In this document: one piece after another, positions 63,310 through 64,000 of the stretch | How the letters are laid out: the number at the start of each line of letters is the position of its first letter | Position numbering within the stretch: the first letter of the stretch is position 1 | Assembly (NCBI GenBank): GCA_902586485.1 | Contig: CACIHO010000002.1 | Coordinates: 62,001 to 126,000, forward strand | Reading direction: 5' to 3' | Length of the DNA stretch: 64,000 bases | From: an uncultured Pelagibacteraceae bacterium | Lineage (GTDB): Bacteria; Pseudomonadota; Alphaproteobacteria; Pelagibacterales; Pelagibacteraceae | Made by a program: the position numbers and the translations under genes | Notes under the pieces: generated by a model | What the model was told of the DNA's origin: nothing | What the model saw: the letters and a program-made list of their open reading frames with translations, nothing else | Database searches by the model: none

Positions 63310-63885
63310 ATGAAAACAATTGAAGAAATAAACCAGCATAACGTAAACAAAATTCTTTCAGAAAAAAAAATTCCAGAATTTTATCCTGGAGACGTTGTTA
63401 AAGTTGGTGTGAGAATTACCGAGGGTAAAAAAGAAAGAATTCAATATTTTGAGGGAGTGTGTATTGCTAAAAAAAGCAGAGACTTAAACTCATCTTTTAC
63501 GGTTAGAAAGATTTCATTTGGAGAGGGTGTTGAGAGAACTTTTCCTTTATTTGGAACTTTAATTGACTCAATTAAGGTTATTAGATCAGGTAAAGTAAGA
63601 AGAGCAAAACTTTATTATTTAAGAGACAGAACTGGTAAATCAGCAAGGATTGCAGAAAAAATTAGAAAAAAAATTGGTATTGATATTGAGGCAAAACCAG
63701 AGACAGTTACTGAGGAAAATGTAGCTCCTGCAGTAGAAGCAACAAAAGAAGAAGCTCCTAAAGCAGAAGCAGCACCAGTAGCAGAGGCTCCTAAAGCAGA
63801 AGCAGCACCTAAAGAAGAGGCGGCTCCAGCAGCAGAGGCTCCTAAAGAAGAACAAAAATCAGAAAGCTCTACAGAAAAAAAATAA
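63310..63885 (+). CDS. rplS: 50S ribosomal protein L19 with Ala/Glu/Pro/Lys-rich tail
   Basis: A 191-residue protein from the ATG at 63310; the track start at 63295 is a TTG. The L19 core (residues 1 to about 120) has [20 protein letters not shown] and [21 protein letters not shown]. The C-terminal tail from about residue 130 is built of units such as [16 protein letters not shown], very like the S16 tail. Normal L19 is about 115-130 residues. It follows trmD by 16 bases and precedes leuC by 11. Confidence 0.95.
   Translation: MKTIEEINQHNVNKILSEKKIPEFYPGDVVKVGVRITEGKKERIQYFEGVCIAKKSRDLNSSFTVRKISFGEGVERTFPLFGTLIDSIKVIRSGKVRRAKLYYLRDRTGKSARIAEKIRKKIGIDIEAKPETVTEENVAPAVEATKEEAPKAEAAPVAEAPKAEAAPKEEAAPAAEAPKEEQKSESSTEKK
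63751..63849 (+). repeat. Degenerate repeat in the L19 tail, matching the S16 tail
   Basis: Units of EAPKAEAAP-type codons arranged less regularly than in S16. A run of more than 25 identical bases (GAAGCTCCTAAAGCAGAAGC within it) is shared with the S16 repeat, which suggests exchange between the two genes. Confidence 0.8.
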
Positions 63886-63896
63886 TTTTTTTTTCA

Positions 63897-64000
63897 ATGT
63901 CTACAACATTATACGATAAAATTTGGAACGATCATCTAGTTGACCAACAAGATGATGGCACATCTTTACTTTTTGTAGATAGACATTTAATTCATGAGGT
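63897..64000 (+). CDS. leuC: 3-isopropylmalate dehydratase large subunit (N-terminus only)
   Basis: The gene is cut by the window end and absent from the ORF track. From the ATG at 63897, the first 34 residues read [20 protein letters not shown], then [15 protein letters not shown], the classical start of LeuC, an aconitase-family enzyme in leucine synthesis. It follows rplS by 11 bases. The Fe-S ligands and the rest lie outside the window. Confidence 0.9.
   Translation, partial: MSTTLYDKIWNDHLVDQQDDGTSLLFVDRHLIHE

Overview
The window looks like a piece of the chromosome of a SAR11-type marine alphaproteobacterium (Pelagibacterales). The evidence is a very AT-rich sequence with Lys/Asn/Ile-rich proteins, near-zero or overlapping gene spacing, almost no non-coding DNA (no gap above about 220 bases), many ATGA/TAATG couplings, few Shine-Dalgarno sites except ahead of highly expressed binding proteins, and a gene set rich in solute-binding-protein transporters. 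I saw no tRNA, rRNA, insertion sequence, prophage or CRISPR array.

Layout. 1-4.9 kb: a two-subunit sodium:solute symporter (partial at the window edge), an unknown cytosolic protein and acetyl-CoA synthetase; together these suggest acetate uptake and activation. 4.9-14 kb: housekeeping and small enzymes (EVE protein, 2OG oxygenase, TsaD, HemC, HemD, MscS channel, YggT, FolD, SHOCT protein), then a fluoroacetate-dehalogenase-like hydrolase overlapping a TauD-type oxygenase and an AEC carrier. 14-21.4 kb: metallo-hydrolase, secreted sugar-dehydrogenase-like protein, an SDR without its catalytic Tyr, and a light-linked cluster (DPRP-family cryptochrome/photolyase, a 42-residue DUF2256 zinc protein missing from the ORF track, GATase, small membrane protein, and a second photolyase whose domains appear permuted). 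21.4-26.3 kb: ArgG, IalB-like, aldo/keto reductase, BI-1, DUF2794, YciB, HspQ. 26.5-31.1 kb: cytochrome c maturation operon ccmCDEFGH plus a PagL-like outer-membrane protein.

31-54.6 kb is a long plus-strand stretch for small organic acids and polyols: two tandem FMN 2-hydroxyacid dehydrogenases, an aminotransferase, a GlcD-like FAD enzyme, a D-2-hydroxyacid dehydrogenase, a 3-hydroxyisobutyrate-dehydrogenase-like enzyme, an SDR remnant, an alcohol dehydrogenase with a clear promoter, a five-gene ABC importer with two complementary half-degenerate ATPases (like the rhizobial glycerol system GlpVPQST), and two TRAP transporters. The two TRAP binding-protein genes share a near-identical leader and Tat signal, and each is followed by a strong hairpin terminator before its membrane genes. 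The second TRAP large subunit carries a roughly 320-residue charged, partly coiled-coil C-terminal domain.

54.6-64 kb: a gamma-glutamyltransferase divergent from an MFS carrier, an alpha/beta hydrolase, a secreted unknown, FtsY and DapF on the minus strand, then ffh-rpsP-trmD-rplS-leuC (leuC cut by the window end). Ffh is preceded by about 100 bases that fold into a row of hairpins. S16 and L19 both carry the same Ala/Glu/Pro/Lys repeat tail.

The observations I rate highest are the structured ffh leader, the shared S16/L19 tails, the permuted photolyase, the coiled-coil TRAP subunit, the Lys/Arg tail on Acs, the EF-hand loop in the symporter and the complementary ABC ATPases. All functional calls come from reading motifs by eye; no database search was run.
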